From Paraescarpia echinospica (taxonomy: Eukaryota; Annelida; Polychaeta; Sabellida; Siboglinidae): a stretch of DNA of 64,000 bases. The stretch lies in the NCBI GenBank assembly GCA_020002185.1, contig CM034533.1, positions 37,060,833-37,124,832 on the forward strand. Reading direction: 5' to 3'. Position numbers and translations under genes: made by a program. The notes below the pieces were generated by a model. The model was not told where the DNA came from. It worked only from the letters and a program-made list of their open reading frames with translations, and did no database searches. Each line of letters starts with the position of its first letter. Within the stretch, counting starts at the first letter, position 1. Positions 48,201 to 59,000 of this stretch are shown here, in pieces.

Positions 48201-49640
48201 GATGCATTTAAAGGGGGCTCTAAATGTAGGAAACTCTGGATGGGATAAGCAATCTATGGACTAAGACAGGCTATGGATTTCTTATGCCAATAGTTCTGTG
48301 CCCAAAGTTATGACTATGTCTAAACATAATATATCAACTGTCTGTATCACATGAAGTCATGTATAAGTATATAGTTAGTATAAATCATGCAGGCATGGCC
48401 AATATCCATACAAATAGGACACAGGCCTAGGCTTCGCATGAAAGGTAACGTCTGTATGATATAGCCATAGACCTGCCATGGCAATTTCCTTGCAAGGCCA
48501 AAGCCTGGCACTGCCAACTTTACAGGAAAGGGCAAATTTAAAAACAATGCAGTACAATTTATACGGATAGCAGCCTACGGATATGGGCCACATAGCCATA
48601 AGGGGATGGGGCATGTCAATGGCTTGAACCTTGGCCATTCATGGTCAGTCATGGATCAGGGCACGGGCATGGATGATGACTCATGCCTGGATATAAAATT
48701 ATATACTTTATAAATGTATTGTACATATCCTATTATTATTAGCATTATGTTAGTACGTCTACGTGAGGGGTAAAAGTAAAGACGAGGCCTAGCCGCGATT
48801 TTATCTTCACGCCGTCTTTACCTTTGCCCTCTATGCTCACGGCCCCACGCTACGGCTATACCTATGGCTTATGGATATGAATCTGCCCGACAACACTCCA
48901 CTAGAGTAGACTACAGTCTATCCCTTGACTACAGACAACAATCAACACTGCCAGCAACAATGACAACAGACAGTGTCATTCACTGATTCAAATGAGCCTG
49001 CCTTGAGTGAGATAACACAACGTATCCAGAGAAGGTTATGCCCTAACTCCCTAAGCCAAAACCCAACTGCTAAACACAAAGACAGTTAGTTGCTGTGGAG
49101 TGTGGCCTTTGAACTAGTATAGCTATAGTTTGTCCATATATTTCGGTCTTAATGTTGATGAACGGTGAACACAAAAATTGAAAATCGAACATATTTAATG
49201 CACCAAACAACAAATATACACCGATAATATAACAATAACATAATATCTTCTCAGCTGGTGTCGACCCAACCTTTGCCATCTGCACCCATTTCTGTTCAGA
49301 AAAGTAATATTTTATTTTAAAGTTAACTTTGAGAAATAATATATTCTGTCAAATATTTAAAATATCACAATGTTATGATCTATGCATCTATATAATATTG
49401 CTTTACTGCGTGGTTAACTTTTGTAACAACATTTATTTGTGCAATATTTGCAACACACTAACAACCGTACATAATCAATTTAGATAATAAAATAATTCCT
49501 CTCACAAAATAACATAAATGACTGGTTGTTTCTAATGCAGCAGCTTAATATATAAGTTAACAAATGTAAATTACACAAGCAGTCATATTAACAGGTATGA
49601 ATGTTTAAATCACTGATACTGTTTCACTTACAATTTTGTT
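48201..49640. other. Unassigned, intron-like DNA
   Basis: No supported gene or repeat was found. Several CATGGCCATG-like motifs recur at about 48,400-48,680, giving short frames without family features. Confidence 0.4.
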
Positions 49641-50104
49641 CAACTATTGTGACGTCATCCAACGGAATTTGTGAGAACTACGAAACGCGGACTATATCAC
49701 TTTGAGCCAGCGTAACCTAGGCTGTTGTTATTCCTTCGAGTTTTGTATTCGAAACCGGAATATGTACACTTATGTGTTTTCTAACGATGTGACAACTACA
49801 TGTAATTAGCAACATGTCTTCAATGCTCTTATCGGACAGCCAGACAACGATCGCGAAACGGTTTACGTTAGCGCCTTCCGCTCGCGTATCCGTTACGTAG
49901 GTTGACATGAGGTACCACGGGCGCCATGACACATCGTAGCTTGCGCCTTTCAAAAATCCTGTCATAAATCCACCAAAATAAATGGATACCGTTGCCGAGA
50001 AATCATGTTTGTTTCAAAATATCGCCAATAAAGTCAGTATCATTTATGGTGTTTCAGAGAAACGACAACACGTGGTTTATGAAACGGCAAATGACAATGT
50101 ATGA
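49600..50104 (+). promoter_or_regulatory. Possible promoter and first exon: CRE site and 40-codon frame
   Basis: TGACGTCA lies at 49,650-49,657 in a locally CpG-richer stretch. Downstream on + an ATG at 49,982 opens MDTVAEKSCLFQNIANKVSI, then IYGVSEKRQHVVYETANDNV, ending at TGA 50,102. The composition is protein-like, and GTATGA at its end could be a splice donor. On - the strand leaving the CRE contains ACAAAATT before GTAAGTG, a possible non-coding first exon. Either direction, or both, could be transcribed. Product unknown. Confidence 0.3.
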
Positions 50105-50769
50105 TCTGTTATTACAGACTCGTCGCGGTCGCCAGCGGGCGATCGTACATATGATAATGTGTCAGTCGCCAAACAAAAAAACCAGTCGCATATGCGACCA
50201 ATTCAGTCGCAACTTAGAGGGCTGCAGTATAACGTAGATGTATATACATGTATATCTCCCGCACGTGACCGAGAAATAAAAACTATTGCCGGATTTTGCG
50301 GTAGTCCGATCGAATTTCTGGTAGGCTTCGGACTACCGGACTGCCGCTATTTCGAACCCTGATTAAGGGTTATGATGGAAGTAAAATGTTGACATGTTTA
50401 CTGTTCACTTATTGCACCACGTCTTGCATTTAGAGGAATAATTATAATAGAAAAAAACATGTTGTGGCACATATTTTTAAATACATGCATTGATGAGAAA
50501 CTGGCAATTACTTTTATGTAGCCTAAGAATAACTAATTTCAATTAACTTTCTGCTTATATAAAACAACTGCAAAAAAATATATATCCATACAAGGCACAG
50601 ACTCCGCATGTGACAAATGTTTTGGGAAGGAGAATAGTGTTCTGTTTCTGGTACAATACACAGAATCTACTTTTAGAGGATAGTCTCAAGGGCCCTTCTC
50701 AAAACGACATCACTAGATAGTGTAAACATTTTGCATTTTGGGGGGCTGTGTCAGCCTTCTTCTGATGTG

Positions 50770-51010
50770 ATGTTGAGTTACCACAAGGACAAAACTTGTC
50801 TCCTTTGTTATTTGCTATTTACCTAAATGATTTTGAACACTGTTAGTCATAATTATAAGGGACTTGACGTGGCAGCTGGTGAAATTTACAACCTTAGTGA
50901 TGATTATGTAGACATTTTCTTGCAAATGTATGTTCTACTATATGCTGATGATACTATAATGATTCAATCAAATACAGATTTCTTGTATATAGCGGAACTA
51001 TGTCAACTCT
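50770..51010 (+). pseudogene. Reverse transcriptase fragment (motifs B and C)
   Basis: ELPQGQNLSPLLFAIYLNDF (motif B region) is followed after a frame change by MYVLLYADDTIMIQSNTDFL (motif C with catalytic YADD). Only about 80 residues of a non-LTR element remain. The clade was not assigned; the QGQNLSP form differs from the CR1 and L2 copies in this window. Confidence 0.75.
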
Positions 51011-51284
51011 TCTAATGGTTGACATGTGGTTGTTTCAGGATGACCCATTAGAATGTAGGCACAACTGTCCAGGGGTCTAGACGGTGCTGTGTCTGTTGAC
51101 CCAAGCCTCTGCCAGTGACCAATTACAGATTAGTCACACTTTCACCAGCCAGCCACAGTGAGGTGTGACAGATGTTGTGGGAAAAGGGATTAGTTGAACA
51201 AAAGGACTGGAAGCATGATAGATCTGCTGCTACAGTAGACCATTTAGTTAGCAAATTTAGCATTTTAGGGGACGTTTGGAGCCT

Positions 51285-51790
51285 TTAGAATGATTAAATC
51301 AAATACAGATTTCTTGTGTACAGTGACATTACCACATGAAATGTCTATGCAAAATTAGAGAAAAAGTTACTTAACTTTTTGAAAAAATAGACAAAATGTG
51401 AACATTTACCAGTTTTGGGGGTCGTTTTTGGGGGGTCATTAGGTGCCCTTAGAATGATTCAATCAAATACAGATTTCTTGTGTACAGTGACATTACCACA
51501 TGAAATGTATATGCAAAATTAGAGAAAAAGTTGCTGAACAGTTTTTGAAAAAATAGACAAAATATTACATTTTTCAAGTTTTGGGGTCCTTGGAGGCCCT
51601 AGGGAGGCCATTGAATGATTCAATCAAATACAGATTTCTCGTGCATAGTGGCTGTGCCCTAAGATATATCTATGCAAAATTAGAGAAAAAGTTGCTGTAC
51701 GGTTTCTGAGATACGGCAGCTAACGGCGGACGTCGGACGGCGGACGCAGAGTGGTGGCAATAGTTCTTTGGACCTTCGGCCAAAGGACTA
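51285..51790 (+). repeat. Tandem repeat of about 162 bp seeded from the RT fragment, with hairpin-like end
   Basis: TGATTCAATCAAATACAGAT (or a one-base variant) starts units at about 51,291, 51,455 and 51,616, and the same string first occurs at about 50,963 inside the RT codons after YADD. Each unit continues with GTGACATTACCACATGAAAT and ATGCAAAATTAGAGAAAAAG. The last unit runs into GGCGGACGTCGGACGGCGGA and a TTTGGACCTTCGGCCAAAGG hairpin, then CTAAAAAC, a tail style seen in dispersed invertebrate repeats. Confidence 0.75.
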
Positions 51791-51873
51791 AAAACAAAAT
51801 GTACATTTTGAAAATATTCCGTATAATGTAAGCAGGCTTCAATAAGTTCAGATAACACAGTAACACTACTCAC

Positions 51874-51926
51874 TAGATATCTTCTTTGCCTTTTGCTCGG
51901 AAGGATGTTACCATCATCGGCCTTAC
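51874..51926 (-). CDS. Candidate host exon 1b (53 bp)
   Basis: The - strand acceptor TGCCTCTCTCGTGTTTTAG and donor TATCTA then GTGAGTAGT enclose 53 bases. With two leading bases completing a split codon it reads KADDGNILPSKRQRRYL and ends at a codon boundary, in phase with the 39-bp exon. The KRQRR stretch resembles a nuclear localisation signal. The two other frames are closed: one contains a stop, and the other hits TGA at the start of the next exon. Confidence 0.5.
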
Positions 51927-52595
51927 CTAAAACACGAGAGAGGCATAAATAGAGGTAGCAATCTACATGTACAATTAATGTACTAACTAAGCATTGTTGT
52001 TTGTTTTCCAGAATCTAACTTAATGCTTTGAACATTCAGAAGTTGGAATGTCCAAGAAATATATTTACGAAACACACCATTGTTTTGGAGACAACTGGAT
52101 ACATCACACAGTTCAGTTAATTACAAATAACACAATAATGTTTTAATTTAATTTATTTTATCACCTTGAACTAGACTTGATAAAGTTCGATGCAGGATTA
52201 ATATTTTAATAGACAATAGTATAAGTGATACATATTGAATAAAGCAGCTATTATTCCTAACAGGGATTACTTATTTAAATTGTTCTAGTTTACATGATAT
52301 TCAGAACAAGTGACACATTTCAGTTCATACAATATCCAATACCGTACAGCGAAAATGCTTCCAAAAAGATGCCAATGGCAATGCAGCGTCAACGACAACA
52401 TTTCACACATGTCACATCCTTTTATATGATAAAGTTAAACACACTATATATGCCGAATGTCAGTGTCGCGATTGTTGTATTTTAAACAACGCATCGCAAA
52501 ATTTCATAAAACTGACACAATACCGCATTGTTACTGAATTTCGTGATGCACGAACTTGAGACAGTCGAGTCTAGTATGTAAATGATAAGCTGTAC

Positions 52596-52830
52596 CTGTG
52601 CCATTGTCACTGTGTGACAGTGTGTCAGTGTGTGGGTGGTTTTCTCGGCTTCTTCGATAAAATCCGCAACTTTCTCAACTCAACTTCGTCGCTCGGGTGC
52701 ATATTCTGTCGTGCTACCATTTTTGCTATCTGTCTGTAGTAGTTTAGTCAAATTGTACAGAGAATCATCCACGATCAAACTAAATCAATATTTGAAATGA
52801 GAGCTTTGGCAGCAAGACGCTTCCGCCATT
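52596..52830 (-). CDS. Candidate 5' exon of the - strand host gene
   Basis: A donor CACAG then GTACAG sits at 52,595/52,596. Upstream on - are GAAAATGGCGGAAGCG (an ATG in a YY1-like context, about 52,832), a second ATG (AAAATGGTAGCACG, about 52,720) and ATGGCACAG at the exon end. The only frame that connects to the downstream exons is open from a TGA near 52,680 (RRSRENHPHTDTLSHSDNGT), without its own ATG. Either an intron within this block is unrecognised or the start lies elsewhere. The coding start is therefore unresolved. Confidence 0.35.
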
Positions 52831-52900
52831 TTCTTCACGCGTGACTTAGATTCGGACGCATGCGCAAAATTCGCGTATGAAATATATACGAACGACACTC
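52800..52900 (-). promoter_or_regulatory. Promoter-like block with NRF1-like and YY1-like motifs
   Basis: GCATGCGCA at 52,858-52,866 is an NRF1 half-to-full match, and AAAATGGCGG overlaps the first ATG of the candidate - strand gene. The surrounding CpGs are denser than in the flanking DNA. This is the common architecture of housekeeping promoters. Inference only. Confidence 0.35.
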
Positions 52901-53748
52901 TGGACGCGGTAAATTTTAACCAAAACACAAAATACGTAATGTTCTCTGTTTTATTCGCACAACGCTTCACTGATGGTAGTAGTTTGCAAACGGGATCGAG
53001 GCTGGTGGCGCGAACAGGAAAATGTTAAATCATCCTACATTAATCTTATTATTTTACTTGTTTTTAATTTGATTTATATTACGCCGGTAAGGTGATCGAT
53101 AAGTGCTATTAGTTGGCGTCCTGTGACCAACACAAATACTAAAAAACACCCATTTCTTTCTAAAACGAACATTATTGATCAAGACACTGTATTATCGCCC
53201 AGTAAAGAACTGGGCCCGTATTCTCGAAGAAACAGATTTCGTACGTAAGAAGTTGCGCAAATATGGCGAATTATTTCTTAGCTGCGAAATTTCGCAAGTT
53301 GGTATTCTCGAAACGCTTACTAATTTTCGCAGGCAGCTAAGAAATTCGGAACTTGCGTACGAAAATCTCGCGAGGGTTTGCTTGCGTTGCAACGGATACA
53401 GTCACTGATGTATTGCTATGTTTTACCGTTTTAACGCTGTTCATGCGTTCCTGGCGGTGCATTAAAAAGAATAATGTACACAAATGTTCAAGGGAACCTT
53501 GTGACTAATCAATATAGCTACTATACAAAAGATAATGTAGCATTGCCATTGAGATATGTTGATGCTTAGGTAATAGTTAATGGGCTTAACGCCAGCGAAG
53601 CATTTGAACGGAAATGAGACACAAAACGCAAGCAATTGGAAGGATTAACGCCAAGCCTCAAGCCTAGGGCTAGGCTAAGCGGCTTAGCCTAAGCCTAAGG
53701 CTAAGGCCAAGCCAAGGCAGTCAATGTTTACATTACAGAATTGGGAAT

Positions 53749-53859
53749 TTGATGCTTCGTCGACGTATCATGACTACACTGTTACATAGTACAGTTAGAA
53801 GACACCACCTGCGTATGTGCGTGTGTGATGTCGATTACTATTCAGATGACGCGCCGAAG
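53749..53859 (+). other. Possible first coding exon on +
   Basis: ATG at 53,770 opens MTTLLHSTVRRHHLRM, then DVDYYSDDAP, ending at GAAG before GTGAGA. It has a reasonable donor but no recognised partner. It is inside the transposon-like unit, so it may be an exon of that element. Confidence 0.2.
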
Positions 53860-54966
53860 GTGAGACTTAGTTTGATCACTCGGTGTTTCTTGCGCTCGGC
53901 TAGCGCACATTTCATGACCGTCCATGGCATGACGCTCGTCTGTGACTAACTTGATTAAGACTAAGTCAGTCAAACTCAAACATCAAAGTTGTAACTTAGT
54001 GAGACGTAACCGGAAACAAGGTCAAAGGGGCATGACCAAGGAGGCATATGTCTTCCATTTCCAGATCAGGATTTGATTTGTGGTTTGTTGTAACTTGTAA
54101 TGTAGGTTTTACATAGTTATAGTACTGACTTGTGGCTGTGCAGTTGTTTTAAATATTCATTTACACTAGTACTTGGCCTATGGCGTGTATTTGTTAACTA
54201 ATTACGTGCTACATTGGCATATTAAGCCTAAATACTATTGAAATTAAAATGGAGATTTTTCGGTAAATGTATAAGATATTTGTGGATTTATTATGTTGTG
54301 CCAATGCGTATTTAAGCACAAAGCATCATAGGATAAAACTTGTTGACATTTATACATCCACTCCCTGTACAATTGTTCAAATTTGGGCCTCCATAGACTA
54401 CCCACTCTGGATCCGCCCCTGAATATGGACTATGTTAGATCAGATGTGTTTATGTATAGGGCTAAGGTAGTGAGGAATAAAGATTATCAAAGAACAGTAT
54501 TTCATGTACCCAGTGCATAATGACATAAAAATCAATGCAATACACCCTATTTGCTACAAAACAACTACAATGACATTGTCTGTACTTACAACACACATCC
54601 AACACAATCTACCTAATAACCATGATACAACACCCAAAGACTAAAAACCAGTGGGAATGAAAGGTAAGTTACAACATGTGGTCATGGTATGATGAAATAT
54701 ACACGATAGTGTACTCTATCAGTGGTGTTGTTGTCTGGTACAGCCTAGTTTTTTTTAGATGTTATAACATTTTATAAATAGTGGGTAGTAATACTAGTAT
54801 CTACTTTGCCCGTGTATTGTATAGACACTAGAGAGTACAACTATGCATAATATGTCTACATTTATTATGTATGTTTTATGTATCGCCAGTAGCACAGTGA
54901 AATATGGTGTGTCTAATAAGGTTCTATTTAAAAATGAAACGTAACATATTTATGATGTGCTTTCAG

Positions 54967-55160
54967 AAAGAAAACTGATGGACTGGAATGACTGCTGCAT
55001 CTTGAAATTAAAAGATGCAAAATGATACAACTGGACACGGTGCAGCACCAAGAAGATAATGTAGCTGCAGAAAAGAAAAATCTAAAGTGGCTAAACAATC
55101 TGCGAATCATGCATAGCCTGTGCTGCTCCATGTATTGGTGCTGCAGTGACATCAACATTT
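54967..55160 (+). pseudogene. Fragment resembling the coiled-coil tail of Myb/SANT-like transposon proteins
   Basis: After a GTGCTTTCAG acceptor-like site the frames give DWNDCCILKLKDAK and, one base shifted, MIQLDTVQHQEDNVAAEKKN then LKWLNNLRIM, ending in TAA at about 55,158. Lys/Leu/Glu-rich helices starting with ILKLK are common at the end of Harbinger-associated DNA-binding proteins. The similarity is weak and by memory of the pattern only. Confidence 0.3.
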
Positions 55161-55169
55161 AATTGCATT

Positions 55170-55926
55170 AACATCATGTTCTGCAATGCTCTGCGTGGAT
55201 GTGGCACATTTCTTCTCTACTGGTAAAAGCAGTATGTTAGCAATCTTTTTATACTGATTCAGTTTTTACATTTTGTAAAACAACTACAAGGTCAAAATAA
55301 ATGTCATGTCTTCTGTTGGTAAGTCGGTTTGGTGAACAAAGAAATTGGATTATTGGCACCTGGAAAATAGGATGTGCCAAACATAGTAATTTTATATCAG
55401 CCCCGTAATTGTCATAGTCAACAATATTTTCCATTTATGACTACCTAGAAAATAGAAACGGACACTATTTATTTCTCCGTAACTATGACTGCTAGGTTGG
55501 CATGTGTGTATATATTGTTATATCTGAGGTTTAGTGTATATGCACTATTTTATGACCAAACTTATTTCAACAATACAGGTGTACTCACACATTATATTTA
55601 CAACTGTCATGTTATTTTGTAGACACAAAAGTAGGTGTATTCAAACATATTATATGTAATATCGTAGTATATATATATATATATATTTAATTTTATATAC
55701 ATATATATATATTAAATATACATCATTATCATTTACATTATAATAGTTACATATTTATTTTGGATGGTATTGTCAAATCTTGAATAAATTATGCAATCTA
55801 TTACGGGTTGTCTTAATATTGATGCACTTAATCTAGCATATCCCAAGCAGCATATATATCTGAAAGTGGCAGCCAAGCTTACTTACCTATTAATTTTATG
55901 TAGATGTGGTAATGTACATATGAAAC
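55170..55926. other. Unassigned DNA before the LTR
   Basis: AT-rich, with a (TA)n palindrome at about 55,670-55,715. No gene is supported. The last five bases, GAAAC, are the upstream target-site duplication of the LTR element. Confidence 0.55.
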
Positions 55927-56098
55927 TGTAATGTTTGTGGCAGACACTTGTGCAAATACTATACACAGCTTATACACAACGCATTTGTGTGACATGGACT
56001 ATCACTGTCTGTCTGTCTGTGTGTCGCGCTGATACGAAATAAACATGTGCACCACTGTCACTTGATAATTACATCTATAGTTATAGTAGAACATAATT
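55927..56098 (+). repeat. 5' LTR
   Basis: It starts TGTAATGTTTGTGGCAGAC and contains GAAATAAACATGTGC (possible polyadenylation signal) and a GTCTGTCTGTCTG run. Its last two bases read TT where the 3' LTR has CA, so the terminal dinucleotide is altered. Confidence 0.92.
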
Positions 56099-59000
56099 GG
56101 CGACGAGGATAGCATACATTGGTCAAATAGAGCCATACGACGGCAGTAGTGACTTGGAAGCGTATTTGGAGCGGCTAGAACTGTACTTCGTTGCAAACAA
56201 TGTTGGTGCAGTGGGCAGCGGCGTGGACGAATCTGTGAGAGAGGCCGCCGACACGAAGAAAGTGGCTACACTACTCACACTGGTAGGCCCGGAAACGTAT
56301 CTTCTTCTTAAAAGTCTCGTCAGTCCTCAAAGACCGGCAGAGTTGTCGTTTGAGCAAATAACTGAGAAACTAAAAAGCCATCTGAAGCCAAGTCGGCTTA
56401 CAGTGGCGGAAAGATTCAAATTCCACCAACGCAACCAGAAAGAGGGCGAGGGGGTCGCCACATTTGCGGCAGAACTCCGGAGGCTCGCATCCACTTGCAA
56501 CTTCGGGGAATTTCTGGCCGAGGCATTGCGAGACCAGCTCGTGTGCGGCATCAAAAGCGGCAGCACTCAGCGCAAACTACTCAGCGAAGATAGATCGTTC
56601 GAGCAGGCAATGCAGATGGCGCTGGCGAACGAAGTGGCGGAGACCGAGGCTAAACAGATAGCCCCCCGACACAGCTTCGACTGCACTAAAAGTACAGTGA
56701 GTGTAGTGTCAAACCGGAAAAACAGAGAGAAAAGGCCAGTTCCGGCCACCGCTAGGTCTACGACACACACGCGTGGCTACGACAAGACAACTCAGAAATT
56801 GTGCTACCGTTGCAACGGCAACCACACGCATCAAGAGTGCAAGTTTAAAGATGCAACTTGTCATTTCTGTCAAAAGAGAGGTCACATCATGGCGGCATGT
56901 CGCAAGAAACGCGGCGAAACTCATCTCGTGAACACCACTCAGGACAGAGCTGAGTACTGTCTGTACAACGTCAAGGGGGATCACACGTCACAGCAGCCTA
57001 TTGAGATAGGAGTGCACATGGACGGTAAAGCAGTGAGAACGTTGGTTGACACGGGGGCAGGAGTCTCCATAATCAATGAGGCGACATATCACGGGTTGCG
57101 GTCGCCACCCCCAAAGCTACAAACAGTGGACATCAACTTGACCACTTATACGGGTCAGTCTATTCCGGTGCTGGGACAAATAGAGGTCGTCACCGAATAC
57201 AAACAGCAGTCGGCACATGTGCCAATTGTGGTGGTGTCTGGCGCTCGGCAGAATCTCTTGGGCAGAAATCTACTGTCGCAGTTGAAGCTGGACTGGGGCG
57301 AGATCATGCTCGTTCGCGACCTTGACCCGGTGCATACCAGACTGATGGCGGAAGTGCCAGACGTGTTCGCTGAGGGGCTGGGCAAGCTGAAAGAAATGCA
57401 GGTGAAGTTCAACGTGAAAAGCGATGCGATTCCACGTTTCTTCAAGGCCAGACCCATTCCTTATGCCCTGAAGGAGAGAGTCGAACATGAAATAGACCGA
57501 CTGCAACAGGAAGGCATCATCGAGCCAGTCCAGTTCTCAGAATGGGCGGCACCGATCGTTCCGGTCCCCATGTCCAACGGGCAGATAAGGATCTGCGGTT
57601 ATTACAAGGTCACGATCAACAAAAGTGTGGTAGAAGACAAATATCCGCTACCACGGGTTAACGATCTCTACGCCAGTCTGGCAGGAGGAGAGACGTTCAC
57701 AAAGTTGGACTTGAGCCATGCGTATCTTCAACTTCAGCTCGACGAAGGGTCACGTGACTACGTTACGATCAACACGCACAAGGGACTCTTTAGATACACT
57801 CGCTTACCGTACGGCATATCGGTGGCGCCATCGATATTCCACAGAGCTCTCGAGTGTGTGCTTGCTGGCATACCACGGGTATGCATCTTCCTGGACGACA
57901 TCCTCGTCACGGGGAAAACTCGAGATGAACACGTGGCGAATCTCCGGCTGGTCTTGAACCGGCTGGAGCAAACAGGGTTGAAGCTAAACAATAAAAAGTG
58001 CGAGTTCTTCAACGAGGCAGTCGTATACCTGGGCCACAAGATCGATCGAAATGGCCTGCATTCCACAGACGAAAAGGTCACGGCGATTCAAGATGCGCCT
58101 AGCCCAACGAACGTGAAAGAACTACGTTCGTGGCTTGGCCTGCTCAACTATTATGGACGATTCCTGCGCAACTTGTCGACAAAGCTAGCACCTCTGCACA
58201 TTCTACTCAGAAAAGAGACGAAATGGCGATGGGAGAAGGAGCAAGTCAGAGCGTTTCAAGCGGCGAAGGACCTGCTGCAGTCGGAGTCCCTACTGGTGCA
58301 CTTCGACCCCGACAAACCTCTTCTGCTCGCATGTGATGCGTCGCCGTACGGGGTGGGCTCAGTCCTGTCGCATCAGATGACGAACGGTTCGGAGCGACCG
58401 ATCGCGTTCGCATCTAGGAGCTTGTCGCCTGCGGAAACCAACTACTCGCAACTCGAAAAAGAAGGTCTCAGTTTGGTGTTCGGGGTGACAAAGTTCCACC
58501 AATACCTATACGGTATGACCTTCGTTCTCATCACCGATCACCGACCTCTGGTGGGGCTGTTCAACGAGCAACGACCGATACCTCCGCAAGCGTCGGGTCG
58601 ACTTCAGCGTTGGGCCCTGACATTGGCAGGTTACGACTACGTCATTCGTCATCGGAATGGCGATGCGCACGAGAATTGCGATGCTCTATCGCGACTACCC
58701 CTACCTACGCAGAACGCTGAGACGCCTGCTCCTGCGGAGTACATACAGCTCATAGAGCAGCTGGACGACTCGCCGGTGACGTTAACGCACATTAGAAACT
58801 GGACACGACGTGACCCAGTATTGTCGCGAGTTCAACGCTACGTGTTAACAGGCTGGCCTGAGGGCGACCTAACAACACAGCAATACCACAGAGTGCGCGA
58901 TGAGCTGAGCACGCACGATGGATGCGTGATGCGGGGCATCCGAATAATTGTGCCAGAGCCTGGGCAAGCCACTATGCTCCAACTCTTGCACAGCAGCCAC

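Noticed and set aside
53635..53715. CTAAGC/GGCTAA tandem-like stretch resembling telomeric repeats
   Set aside because: Units are irregular and change orientation; the expected animal telomere repeat is TTAGGG. Most likely a small local minisatellite.
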